34,565 nt of DNA, taken from CAZBUB01 sp046546355 (GTDB taxonomy: Bacteria; Desulfobacterota; Desulfovibrionia; Desulfovibrionales; Desulfothermaceae). The notes under the pieces were generated by a model. It was not told where the DNA came from. It did not search any database and worked only from the letters and a program-made list of their open reading frames with translations. Shown piece by piece: positions 23,925-31,971 of the stretch. The stretch lies in contig JBKGXZ010000012.1 in assembly GCA_046546355.1 (NCBI GenBank), forward strand, positions 1 through 34,565, written 5' to 3'. A program made the translations under genes and the position numbers. The number at the start of each line of letters is the position of its first letter. The stretch's first letter is position 1.

Positions 23925-25688
23925 ATGCAGGATAAAGGCAGGCAGGGCTCCCTAGCCCTGGTCTGGCCTTATTTCCGGGAGCGCAAGGGCTGGATTCTGC
24001 TCGGGGTCTTGAGCCTGATAGTGGTCAATCTGCTGCAGCTCTTGATCCCCAGGATCTTGGGCAAGGTGGTGGATCAGCTGACGGGCCTGCAGATAGGTTC
24101 CGGCCAGCTGGTAGGATATGCTGGGCTGATAGCCCTGATAGCCCTGGCTATGGGAGGCTTTCGCTATCTGTGGCGCAGCTGCCTGATGGGCAATGCCCGC
24201 AGGCTGGAGGAAGGGCTGCGCAATCAGCTCCTGGGACACATCCAGGGACTTGGCTGCAGCTATTTTGACAGGACCAAGACCGGGGATCTCATGGCCCATG
24301 CCACGAATGATCTGCATCAGGTACGCATGGCTGCAGGCATGGGGCTGGTGGCTGTGAATGACGCTATTTTTCTGGGCCTGGCAGCAGTAGGCTTTATGCT
24401 GGCCATAAATGTTCAGCTCACTTTGTATGTGCTGATACCCATGCCTTTTATCGTCCTGGGCACCCTGTTTTTCAGCCGCAGGCTGCACAACCGCTATCAG
24501 GAGGTGCAAGCCAGGTTCTCGGATCTGACCGAGAAGGTCCGGGAGGGGTTGGCAGGCATGCGCCTGGTGCGGGCCTATGGCCTGGAGGACCGGATGCTGG
24601 GCAATATGGCTGACAGCTCCAGGCAATACGTGGATTCTAATCTGATTCTGGCCAGGATCGTGGGCGCTTTTTTCCCCCTGATGCTGTTTCTGACCAACAT
24701 CAGCCTTGGCTTGGTCCTGCTCCTGGGCGGCAGGCAGACCATTCTGGGCGGCATCAGCCCAGGTGACTTCGTGGCCTTTGTCAACTATCTGGGGCTCTTG
24801 ACCTGGCCCATGATGGCTATGGGCTGGACCATAAACCTGCTGCAACGGGGCAGGGCCTCCCTGGAGCGCATAAACCGCATTTTGCAGACTGAGCCTGAAA
24901 AGGGCCCTACATACGACCCTGGGAATCTGCAGCTCAACCAGGCCCTGGAACTTTCTATACAGCAGGTCAGCTTCAGGTATCCCAGGGCAGCAGATTTTGC
25001 TCTGCAAGGGCTCAGCCTGCACCTGCCCCAGGCAGGAAGCTTGGGGCTTGCAGGTCCTTCTGGCAGCGGGAAGACCACCCTGCTGCAGCTGATCCCCAGG
25101 CTCTACGATCCGAAGCAGGGCAGGATCCTGCTGCAGGGTAGGGATATCCAGGAGATCCCCTTGTCCAGTCTCAGACAGTGCATAGCGTTTGTGCCCCAGG
25201 ATGCCTTCCTGTTCGCGGGCAGTATCCTGGAGAATATCAGCCTGGGCAGGAGCGTATCCAGGCAAAAAATAGACCGGGTGCTGCAGCAAAGTCAGCTCCT
25301 GGAGTTCGTGCGCTCCCTGCCCAGGGGGCTGGAGACCCTGGTCGGGGAGCGGGGGGTGATCCTCTCCGGGGGGCAGAAGCAGCGTATCTGCCTGGCCCGC
25401 GGCCTCCTGCAGCCCGCGGGCCTGCTTGTCCTGGACGATCCTGTAAGCCAGATGGATGCCGACACCGCCTATCAAGTCCTGCAGAATCTGTACAGCCAAG
25501 AAGACAGCAGGAGCATGCTCATCTCTTCCCATAGACTGACTGTCCTGGCTCCAGCCGGCAAAGTAGCGGTTCTGGAGCAGGGCAGGATAGTTGAATACGG
25601 CACCCATAACGAGCTTTTGGCCAGCCAGGGCTATTACTCCCGCACCTGGCACATGCAGCAGCTGGAAGAAGAGATTCATGCCTATTGA
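23925..25688 (+). CDS. heterodimeric ABC exporter subunit 1, degenerate Walker B
   Basis: This 587-residue half-transporter has six membrane helices (about 20-310) and a nucleotide-binding domain (340-580). Walker A is GPSGSGKTT (about 376), the signature is LSGGQKQR (about 480), and Walker B ends LLVLDDP, so the usual catalytic glutamate is aspartate. The second subunit has a normal Walker B but an unusual signature, which is the asymmetric pattern of heterodimeric exporters such as TM287/288, BmrCD and LmrCD. The export substrate is unknown, perhaps lipids or drugs. It starts with ATG behind AAGGGG, and overlaps the second subunit by 11 bases. Confidence 0.9.
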   Translation: MQDKGRQGSLALVWPYFRERKGWILLGVLSLIVVNLLQLLIPRILGKVVDQLTGLQIGSGQLVGYAGLIALIALAMGGFRYLWRSCLMGNARRLEEGLRNQLLGHIQGLGCSYFDRTKTGDLMAHATNDLHQVRMAAGMGLVAVNDAIFLGLAAVGFMLAINVQLTLYVLIPMPFIVLGTLFFSRRLHNRYQEVQARFSDLTEKVREGLAGMRLVRAYGLEDRMLGNMADSSRQYVDSNLILARIVGAFFPLMLFLTNISLGLVLLLGGRQTILGGISPGDFVAFVNYLGLLTWPMMAMGWTINLLQRGRASLERINRILQTEPEKGPTYDPGNLQLNQALELSIQQVSFRYPRAADFALQGLSLHLPQAGSLGLAGPSGSGKTTLLQLIPRLYDPKQGRILLQGRDIQEIPLSSLRQCIAFVPQDAFLFAGSILENISLGRSVSRQKIDRVLQQSQLLEFVRSLPRGLETLVGERGVILSGGQKQRICLARGLLQPAGLLVLDDPVSQMDADTAYQVLQNLYSQEDSRSMLISSHRLTVLAPAGKVAVLEQGRIVEYGTHNELLASQGYYSRTWHMQQLEEEIHAY

Positions 25689-27669
25689 TTTCGGCTATTT
25701 CGAGGAAGAACAGCTCCAGGACAGGGGCAGGGATTTCTCTATTCTGCGGCGCTTCTGGCCTTTTGTACGGCCCTACAGGCTGGCTGTGCTGGGTTCTTTG
25801 CTGCTGGTACTGGGCATCACCTGTCTGGAAATCGCTGTGCCCTATCTGACCAAGGTGGGCATCGATCGCTACATAGTTCCGCAGCAGGAGAGCTCCCAGG
25901 AGCAGGACCAAAGGATGTACAGCTTCGATCCCCAGAGCCCTGGGGGACGGCTGTTGTTGCAGGAATTTCCGGATCTGGTGCAAAAAGAGGGGGATCAGGC
26001 CCTGATACCCTTTTCCTCCCTGCAGGAGCTAAGCAGAGAGGAGCTGCAACGTCTGCGGGAGCCGGATCTAAGAGGAGTGCTCTGGATCAGCGCTGTGTTT
26101 TTGCTCCTGATCCTGCTCAATTTCGCGTTCAGCTTCTGTCAGAAGCTGATCATGGAATATGCCGGGCAGCGGGTGATGCATGACCTGCGCCTTCAGCTCT
26201 ACGGACACATCCAGAATCTGTCCTTCTCCTTTTTGCACAAGAATCCAGTGGGCAGGCTGGTGACCAGGGTGGCCAACGACGTGCAGAACCTGCAGGAGCT
26301 GTTCACCAATCTCATCAGCTTTGTGCTCAGGGATCTGTTCATGCTTTTGGGCATTGCTGCAGTGATGCTGGGCATAGACTGGAGACTGGCTTTGGTCAGC
26401 TTTGCCGTGCTGCCCCTGGTGGTAGTCGCGGCCTGGATCTTCGCCTTAAGGGCCAGGGAAACCTTCAGGCTGCTCAGGGTCAAGCTGGCAGAGATAAATT
26501 CCCGCTTTTCCGAGACCATCAGCGGAATCCAGAGCATCAAGCTCTTTGGCAGGGAGCAGGGCAACTATCAGGGCTTTGCCAGGATCAACCACGAGCACTA
26601 CCAGGCTGGTCTGCGCCAGATCCGGATAATGGCAGTCTTCCTGCCTGTGGTGGAGGTCCTGGGGTTTCTGGCTGTAGCCCTGATCGTGCTCTACGGCGGG
26701 CAAAAGGTCCTGGGCAGGAGCATGAGCATAGGCACCCTGGTGGCCTTTATTTCCTATATGCGGATGTTCTTTCGGCCTATCAGGGATATTGCTGAGAAGT
26801 ATAACCTGCTGCAGAATGCCCTGGCCTCTGCGGAGCGCATCTTCCTGATCATGGATCAGGAGCCGGCTGAGAATACCGGGGCCCACCCTGCAGCAGCCAG
26901 GATGGAGCAGGAGGGTATCCAGGATATCAGCCTGCAAGGGGTGCAATTGGCTTATGAGCCTGATCAGCCGGTACTTAAGGACATCAGCCTGGATATCCAG
27001 GCCGGGGAGAGACTGGCTCTGGTAGGACCTACAGGCTCGGGCAAGACTTCGATCATTAATTTGCTGCTGGGCTACTACTGGCCCACCCAGGGCAGAATCC
27101 TGGTCAACGGGCTGGATTTGCAGAAGTGGGATCTCAGGCTGCTGCGTTCCAGGATAGCCCTGGTACTGCAGGATCCTTATATATTTTCCGGCAGCCTCAG
27201 GCAGAATATCCTGCAGGGCAACCCTGAACTGGACCCCAAGAGTCTGGAGAGGGTCCTGGAGGCAGCCAGTTGCAGCTATCTGGTGCAAAGATTGCCTGAT
27301 GGTCTGGATACAGAGCTTATGGCAGAAGGGCATTCCCTGTCAGCAGGGGAGAGGCAGCTGGTGTCCATTGCCCGGGCCTTTGCCCGGGACCCGGAGCTGC
27401 TGATTCTGGATGAGGCCACCTCTGCGGTGGACTCAGAGACAGAAGGCCTGATACAACAGGCTCTGGAGCGGTTGATGCAGGGCCGGACCACCATTACGGT
27501 AGCCCATAGGCTGAGCACCGTGCGGGGCGCTGATCGGATACTGGTCCTGCACCAGGGCAGGATCAGGGAGCAGGGCACTCACAGCGAGCTTTTGCGCAGC
27601 CAGGGGCTGTATTCCAGGATGCTGCAGCTGCAGCAGATGTCACCGGGACTGGAGGCAGGCCAGGGATGA
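25678..27669 (+). CDS. heterodimeric ABC exporter subunit 2, catalytic Walker B
   Basis: This 663-residue half-transporter has six membrane helices and a large loop of about 80 residues between the first two, rich in Gln and Glu (QQESSQEQDQR; QELSREELQRL). Such an extracytoplasmic loop is typical of the YheH/MdlB-like partner. The nucleotide-binding domain has Walker A GPTGSGKTS (about 450), signature LSAGERQ (about 553) in place of LSGGQ, and canonical Walker B LLILDEATSAVD (about 574). Together with subunit 1 this leaves one good and one degenerate ATP site. I chose the ATG at 25678 because it overlaps the upstream gene by 11 bases, as in coupled operons; an earlier frame start lies inside the first gene. 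Confidence 0.9.
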   Translation: MPIDFGYFEEEQLQDRGRDFSILRRFWPFVRPYRLAVLGSLLLVLGITCLEIAVPYLTKVGIDRYIVPQQESSQEQDQRMYSFDPQSPGGRLLLQEFPDLVQKEGDQALIPFSSLQELSREELQRLREPDLRGVLWISAVFLLLILLNFAFSFCQKLIMEYAGQRVMHDLRLQLYGHIQNLSFSFLHKNPVGRLVTRVANDVQNLQELFTNLISFVLRDLFMLLGIAAVMLGIDWRLALVSFAVLPLVVVAAWIFALRARETFRLLRVKLAEINSRFSETISGIQSIKLFGREQGNYQGFARINHEHYQAGLRQIRIMAVFLPVVEVLGFLAVALIVLYGGQKVLGRSMSIGTLVAFISYMRMFFRPIRDIAEKYNLLQNALASAERIFLIMDQEPAENTGAHPAAARMEQEGIQDISLQGVQLAYEPDQPVLKDISLDIQAGERLALVGPTGSGKTSIINLLLGYYWPTQGRILVNGLDLQKWDLRLLRSRIALVLQDPYIFSGSLRQNILQGNPELDPKSLERVLEAASCSYLVQRLPDGLDTELMAEGHSLSAGERQLVSIARAFARDPELLILDEATSAVDSETEGLIQQALERLMQGRTTITVAHRLSTVRGADRILVLHQGRIREQGTHSELLRSQGLYSRMLQLQQMSPGLEAGQG

Positions 27670-27781
27670 TCTCTGCTGGGCTGAGCCTTAAATGGCCTTG
27701 TGCTGGTCCTGCATGGGCCAAGCACCGAACTGAGGCCTCAAGAGTTGCCCATCTGCAGGGCATGCTTCTAGAAGGAAAAAA

Positions 27782-27976
27782 ATGTACTCTCTACTGGAAA
27801 AGATCATAGTAGGCTTGGTGGTGCTGGCAGCAGCCTGGTATGTCTGGCGCAGGCTGGGCAAAAGGCGGGGCAGTCAGGATTTGCCCCAGAGCTGCGGCTG
27901 CTGCCAGGAGCAGGACTGCCCTTCCAGGGTCCAGGAGGACAGCCCTGCAAAGGACAGGCAGGGAGGCTGCGGCTAG
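27782..27976 (+). CDS. small Cys-rich membrane protein, FeoB-associated type
   Basis: This 64-residue protein has one membrane helix (IIVGLVVLAAAWYVW), then basic residues and a cysteine-rich tail (SCGCCQEQDC, and a final GGCG). It resembles the small proteins often found next to FeoB, although no feoB is in this window. The tail could bind iron or zinc. It starts with ATG behind AGAAGGA. It follows the ABC exporter by 112 nt on the same strand and overlaps the end of the nitroreductase gene by 4 nt on the other strand. Confidence 0.65.
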   Translation: MYSLLEKIIVGLVVLAAAWYVWRRLGKRRGSQDLPQSCGCCQEQDCPSRVQEDSPAKDRQGGCG

Positions 27977-28644
27977 AATCCGATCCAGGTGGTCAGCGAT
28001 TCAGGCTCCTCCCTGCTGCTGTAGAGCTGGTTGGCTGGGTCTTCCCAGTCCGGCCAGCCCACTGCTATGCCCAGCAGGATGCGCTTGTCAGCCCCAATAC
28101 CTGTGACTTGCCTGATCAGATCTGGATAGCCCACGCCCTGGACCTCGATGCAGGTGCCCAGGCCCTGTTCTACTGCAGCCAGGCAGATGTTCTGCACTGC
28201 TGCCCCAATGTCCAGCAGGGGCTCGCATTCTGGGAGCTGTTTGTCAGTGCAGACAACAATAGCAGCCGGAGCCTCGAAGAATCTGATCCCCTTTTCAGCC
28301 CAGGCCAGACGCTTTTCCTGATCTTCCCTGCCGATGTCCAAAAGTTTGAAGATCTCTTTGGCTAACTCGGTCTGCCTTTTCCTGTACACGCTATCCCTGG
28401 GCCAATTGCCAGGGGCCAGTTCCGGGGCGGGATTCTCTCCGGCCCTGAACCTCTGGGAGCTCTTGTTTTGAATCTCTTGCAAAGGACTGCCTGCCAGTAC
28501 TGTGAATTCCCAGGGCTGGGAGTTCATGGCTGATGGGGCCCGCACTGCAGCCTGGAGGATGCTCTGCAGAGTTTCCCTGGGCACCGGGTCAGGCTTGAAG
28601 CCTCTGATGCTGCGCCTGTTTTGGATGGCCTGCATAAGCTCCAT
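27973..28644 (-). CDS. nitroreductase-family flavoprotein
   Basis: This 223-residue protein has the family start MELMQAIQNRRSIRGFKPD with FMN-contacting RRS, then the PSAMNSQPWEF motif (about 36-46) and the C-terminal DIGAAVQNICLAAVEQGLGTC segment. It binds FMN and reduces nitro compounds, quinones or similar substrates with NAD(P)H; the true substrate is unknown. I chose the ATG at 28642-28644 because AAGGAGG lies five bases upstream; the much longer open frame upstream overlaps azlD and is not coding. It is the last gene of azlC-azlD-nitroreductase. Confidence 0.88.
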   Translation of the reverse strand: MELMQAIQNRRSIRGFKPDPVPRETLQSILQAAVRAPSAMNSQPWEFTVLAGSPLQEIQNKSSQRFRAGENPAPELAPGNWPRDSVYRKRQTELAKEIFKLLDIGREDQEKRLAWAEKGIRFFEAPAAIVVCTDKQLPECEPLLDIGAAVQNICLAAVEQGLGTCIEVQGVGYPDLIRQVTGIGADKRILLGIAVGWPDWEDPANQLYSSREEPESLTTWIGF

Positions 28645-28694
28645 AAATGCCTCCTTTGGCCTGCTTGAAGGTTCAAGGACCAGCCCTGCGCATT

Positions 28695-29018
28695 CTAACC
28701 CAGATAGCGCAGCAAGGCTACCACAGCCATTCCGGTCAGGATGGCCCAGACAAAGCTTTTGCCCCGGGTGGCTACCAGAAGAGTGGGCAGGGCTGCCCAG
28801 AGGAAATAGTTCTGGCTGGAGATCTGCAGCTGGCCTTCGGGGGCGAACAGGCTGGGGGCCAGCAGAGCCGCCAGGACAGCGGCCGGGATCAGCTGCAGCC
28901 ATCTGGTGAGGGCCGGCGGCAGAGGCCTGGAGGACAGGGCCAGGATGGGCAGAAGTCTGGGCCCATAGGTGACCAGCATCATACCTGTGATGATCAGGAA
29001 GATCTCTTTTTGCTCCAT
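28695..29018 (-). CDS. azlD: AzlD branched-chain amino acid exporter small subunit
   Basis: This 107-residue protein has about four membrane helices and the typical AzlD pattern MMLVTYGPRLLPILALSSRPLPPALTRWL, cut here into its parts: TYGPRLLP near residue 17 and the final AILTGMAVVALLRYLG. It works with AzlC (overlap of 25 bases) to export branched-chain or hydrophobic amino acids. It starts at ATG inside the end of azlC, which indicates translational coupling. Confidence 0.88.
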   Translation of the reverse strand: MEQKEIFLIITGMMLVTYGPRLLPILALSSRPLPPALTRWLQLIPAAVLAALLAPSLFAPEGQLQISSQNYFLWAALPTLLVATRGKSFVWAILTGMAVVALLRYLG

Positions 29019-29725
29019 GTCTCCAACAAAAGCCCAAGGCTTGCGGCCAGCACAGTGGCCAGGATGATGCTTGTCTGCTCCAGACCCAGCAAGGTCAGGA
29101 GCAGGGAACAGGCCCCTGCTGCCAAGGCTGTGAACAGCCTTAGCAGGTTTGTCAGTTGCCAGACCAAGAGGACTATAAACATGGCAGGCAGGGCGAAGTC
29201 CAGGCCTATAGGCCTTACGTCTGCAATCAGTCCCCCGGCGAACAGGCCCAGACAGCTGCCAGCCAGCCAGGCGCTCTGGGCAATGATGTTTATGGCCAGG
29301 GTTTCCTGTTTGGGAGGCTGTCTTCTGGCAAAGCGGCTGGAGTGCAGGGCGAATGTCTCATCTGTGAGCTGAAAAGAGAAAAAGGCCTGTTGCAGTTTGC
29401 TCCAGGACCTGAGATAGGGTGCCAGCGAAGCGGACATCAATAGGTGGCGCAGGTTGACCATGAACGTGGTCAGGATCACTGTAGCCGCCCCTGCGCCTGA
29501 GGCCAGAAGGCCCACCGCGATGAGCTGTGCTGAACCCGCGAAGACCAGCATGGACATGAGCACTGTATTCAGCCCGGAGATGCCGCTCTTCTGGGCCAGG
29601 ACCCCATAGGCAAAGCCCACTGGCAGGTAGCCCAGGATCACAGGCAGGGTCTGCTGCAGGGCAGAAAACAGCCAGGAGGGCAAGGCCAGGTTGCGGGTCA
29701 GATTTTTGCTGGAAAGCATAGACAT
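28994..29725 (-). CDS. azlC: AzlC-family amino acid exporter large subunit
   Basis: This 243-residue membrane protein has the AzlC signature LPVILGYLPVGFAYGVLA, the SMLVFAGSAQLIAVGLL helix and the NLRHLLMSASLAPYLR segment. With AzlD it forms an exporter of branched-chain amino acids such as valine, or of analogues. Two nearby ATG codons (29723-29725 and 29717-29719) could start it, and neither has a clear ribosome-binding site. The upstream gap carries an inverted repeat (29760-29785). Confidence 0.88.
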   Translation of the reverse strand: MSMLSSKNLTRNLALPSWLFSALQQTLPVILGYLPVGFAYGVLAQKSGISGLNTVLMSMLVFAGSAQLIAVGLLASGAGAATVILTTFMVNLRHLLMSASLAPYLRSWSKLQQAFFSFQLTDETFALHSSRFARRQPPKQETLAINIIAQSAWLAGSCLGLFAGGLIADVRPIGLDFALPAMFIVLLVWQLTNLLRLFTALAAGACSLLLTLLGLEQTSIILATVLAASLGLLLETWSKKRSS

Positions 29726-29759
29726 CCGGGTGCAGGTTTGCTTGTAAAGCTTTTGGATT

Positions 29760-29785
29760 GACAGTTTATGTGCGGGCTGTCAATA
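29760..29785. promoter_or_regulatory. inverted repeat TTGACAG-N12-CTGTCAA upstream of azlC
   Basis: Two perfect seven-base arms with a 12-base gap lie 30-60 bases upstream of azlC. Each arm contains TTGACA, so the site may hold a -35 box on either strand or bind a dimeric regulator. No good -10 could be paired with it. Confidence 0.3.
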
Positions 29786-29938
29786 CTGCAATTTTATGTG
29801 GAAATCGAGGAAAACAAGCGGCTGGAGGGAATAGACAGCTTGCATGTGCTGAGAGCTCAAGCTGCATAGGACAAGCGCCAGGGACAAGGTGCATGCAGGA
29901 TCTAGAGGCCAAAAGCTTTTGGCTGTCTACAGTTCTCA

Positions 29939-30217
29939 GTGCCTCTGGACATGGCCCCTGCCCTGGGATATGCAGAAGACAAGAGGGTGGCCTATTCTCT
30001 GGGGAATATGGGCCACGGGGTATCCATGAGCCATCTGAACGGAGCCGTGCTTGCGGATTTGATTCTGGAGCGCAGCACTGAGCTAAGCAGGATGTTTTTT
30101 GTGAATCGCAGAATACTGCCCTGGCCAGGGGAGCCCTTTCGTTTTATTCTGGGCAATCTGATCCGGGGCTGCATGTGGCTGCAGGACTGGTGGTCCGAGG
30201 CCGGCAGGAAAACTTAG
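29939..30217 (+). pseudogene. C-terminal remnant of an FAD-dependent (DAO-type) oxidoreductase
   Basis: The last 92 codons of a glycine-oxidase/DAO-like flavoprotein are intact: LDMAPALGYAEDKRVAYSLG, then GHGVSMSHLNGAVLADLIL with the FAD-side GHG motif, and FVNRRILPWPGEPFRF. Such proteins are normally about 400-450 residues long. Upstream, the frame hits a stop at 29903-29905 and the sequence no longer resembles the family, so about 350 residues including the FAD-binding GxGxxG part are gone. There is no ribosome-binding site. I consider it a decaying remnant, not a short gene. Confidence 0.75.
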
Positions 30218-30234
30218 ACTGACAGGAGCAGGGT

Positions 30235-30855
30235 ATGGCAGAACGAAGTGAGAATATGCTGGAGCTCTTGGTGGATGCCCCTTGGTGGGTGAGCGTGCTT
30301 GTAGCGGCGGTAGTCTATACCTTGCTTAGAGTGGTCCTGCCCGGGGCCTTGCCGGAGGAAACCCTGCTCGGGGTCCTGGCCGGAGCACTGTCCAGTGCTG
30401 CCTGGCTGATCGCAGTGATCCTGTTGATCCCTGCCCCGGTGTCCCTGTATTATACCTGGAAGAAGGACCGCCTGCTAGCAGGCCAGGCTGATGCCGGCTC
30501 TTTGGATAGACTCTCCAGACGGGCCTTTGCCCAGCTGGTACAGGAGCTGTACGCCAAGAACGGGTATAGCGTGAATCCCAGCGCTGATCCCGAGGACAAG
30601 GCAGAGGTGGACATGATCGTGGAGAAAAAAGGCCGCACTATCCTGGTGCAGTTCAGGCATCACAAGTCAGGCCAGGTGAGCGAGCAGGCAGTGGAGGTCA
30701 TGCTGCAGAAGCTGGACCAGGAGGAAGCCCAGGAGGCCCACATAATATCCTGTCCGGGTTTCAGCGAACAAGTCAGGGAGCTGGCTCAGGACCCCAGGCT
30801 CAAGCTCCTGGACAAGCAGGGACTGGCCAGCATGATCCCTGATAAAAGGCAGTAA
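30235..30855 (+). CDS. membrane-anchored Mrr-like (restriction endonuclease fold) protein
   Basis: This 206-residue protein has two membrane helices (about 17-35 and 45-73) and a cytoplasmic Mrr_cat-like domain (90-205). The fold's active-site segment reads AEVDMIVEKKGRTILVQFRH: D126 and then Q139-F-R141, where most relatives have D-Xn-QxK. The lysine is thus arginine, with another lysine (K144) close by. Membrane-tethered Mrr-like proteins are known, but their role is unclear; it may act on DNA near the membrane or be inactive. It starts with ATG behind AGGAG, 17 nt after the oxidoreductase remnant. Confidence 0.75.
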   Translation: MAERSENMLELLVDAPWWVSVLVAAVVYTLLRVVLPGALPEETLLGVLAGALSSAAWLIAVILLIPAPVSLYYTWKKDRLLAGQADAGSLDRLSRRAFAQLVQELYAKNGYSVNPSADPEDKAEVDMIVEKKGRTILVQFRHHKSGQVSEQAVEVMLQKLDQEEAQEAHIISCPGFSEQVRELAQDPRLKLLDKQGLASMIPDKRQ

Positions 30856-30917
30856 GCAATTCGCCAGCCAATGTAGTTTTTTGTTTTCAACTTTCTTATC
30901 CCAGAGGAGTATCCGCC

Positions 30918-31472
30918 ATGAAGAACAAGATCTGCGGAGCTGTAATTTTGTTGCTGGCCTTGGCCTATGGCTGCAGCCCAAATGTGGTTTCCCTGAATTA
31001 CGAGCCCCAGACTGAAATTGGGCCTGAATGCGAACAAAGAGTGACTGTGTTGCCTTTCCAGGATGCCACAGGCAAGCGGGAACTGGGCACCAATCGCAAG
31101 GGAAACATGATATTTTCTGACATCGCAGTACAGAAGTGGGTCAGGGAAGCTGTTGCTGATCAATTGGAATCCCAGGGCTGTCAGGTCAGGGTCTCTGACT
31201 CGGCAGACTCTGGGGTGACTGTGGGTGGCAGCGTGCTGGATGTGCATTTGCAGGAGGTCTCCAGCACAGAATATAAAGGAGCGCTCAGACTGGAAGTCAT
31301 TCTCAAAGAGGCTGGTTCTGACCAGCCAGAGCTTTACCGGGAAACCTTCGGGGTCAAGGTCAGCAAGCATATCCTGCCTGGCACCAGCAGGGTGGAAAGT
31401 GTCCTGCAGGAGCTGATGCAGGATTTGATGCAGTCCATGTCGCCCAAGCTGGTGCAACACATGCAGGAATAA
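30918..31472 (+). CDS. YajG-like lipoprotein
   Basis: This 184-residue protein has a lipoprotein signal (ALAYGC, cysteine 19). The mature part follows the pattern of YajG-like outer-membrane lipoproteins: VTVLPFQDATGKRELG, a VREAVADQLESQGCQVRV helix-strand and the DVHLQEVSSTEYKGALRLEV strand. Its role is not known. It starts at ATG behind GAGGAG, 62 nt after the Mrr-like gene, and could be cotranscribed with it. Confidence 0.7.
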   Translation: MKNKICGAVILLLALAYGCSPNVVSLNYEPQTEIGPECEQRVTVLPFQDATGKRELGTNRKGNMIFSDIAVQKWVREAVADQLESQGCQVRVSDSADSGVTVGGSVLDVHLQEVSSTEYKGALRLEVILKEAGSDQPELYRETFGVKVSKHILPGTSRVESVLQELMQDLMQSMSPKLVQHMQE

Positions 31473-31971
31473 GTATTTGACACAATACCCCCCCCAGGCA
31501 ATTACTGATTGTATAAAGCTCAGCTGGGCACAGGGCGAAGCAAGAGCAAGCATGCCTCGCCCTGTGCCCTGGGCAGGGTTCAGGGGTGCAGTTTGTTCAT
31601 TCTTGAATCGTTCATTCCATCTCCAGCCCGGGTTTTTGGTTTTTTCCCCTGCGCCTGCCAGGGCCCGGCCTGGAAGCTGATTGCCAGTGGCAAGGTGGAG
31701 CTTCTCAATCCCAGGTATATGAGCTCTACAGCCGTTCTACCTCCCTGTTGGACATGTCCTCCCTCTTCTTTTTACAGCTTATCCATATCCCTTTTTTTGG
31801 GCATCTAAAGCATCTATAAGCCAAGAATGCAGCCCCTCTGGTTCGTCTGGGCCAGAAAAATGGCTCGAGTCCGTTTTTTTTGGGCCGAAAAGTTTGTGCT
31901 GATTAAGCAGTTGCAAATATTATTGGCAAGGAGAGAAGTTCCCAGATCAACCTTTTGCCAAGGAGTCCAAA
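31473..31971. other. gene-free interval with strong hairpin and homopolymer runs
   Basis: Open frames here show no recognisable protein and look like decay or non-coding DNA. It contains TTGACA (31477-31482), eight C (31488-31495), a 13-base-pair perfect hairpin (31526-31538 and 31557-31569) and T-runs near 31640 and 31790. The hairpin may end the YajG-like transcript, although no T-run follows directly. The region leads into the broken YeeE gene. Confidence 0.45.
31526..31569. terminator. 13-bp perfect hairpin after the YajG-like gene
   Basis: GGGCACAGGGCGA (31526-31538) pairs perfectly with TCGCCCTGTGCCC (31557-31569) over an 18-base loop. It lies 54 bases after the stop of the YajG-like gene. 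There is no T-run, so it may act as a weak terminator or a repeat element. Confidence 0.5.

Noticed and set aside
23952..25679. 575-residue minus-strand frame opposite the first ABC subunit
   Set aside because: It is a long antisense frame caused by codon bias; it is Gln/His/Pro-rich with no domain, whereas the plus strand encodes a complete ABC exporter.
28645..29037. N-terminal extension of the nitroreductase frame
   Set aside because: It overlaps azlD in another frame, and the natural start at 28644 has a strong AAGGAGG site.
28647..29372. 241-residue plus-strand frame opposite azlC/azlD
   Set aside because: It lies antisense to two overlapping genes with clear AzlC and AzlD signatures and has no ribosome-binding site.
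30786..31553. 255-residue minus-strand frame opposite the YajG-like lipoprotein
   Set aside because: It is antisense to a lipoprotein with a clear signal and ribosome-binding site and shows no domain.
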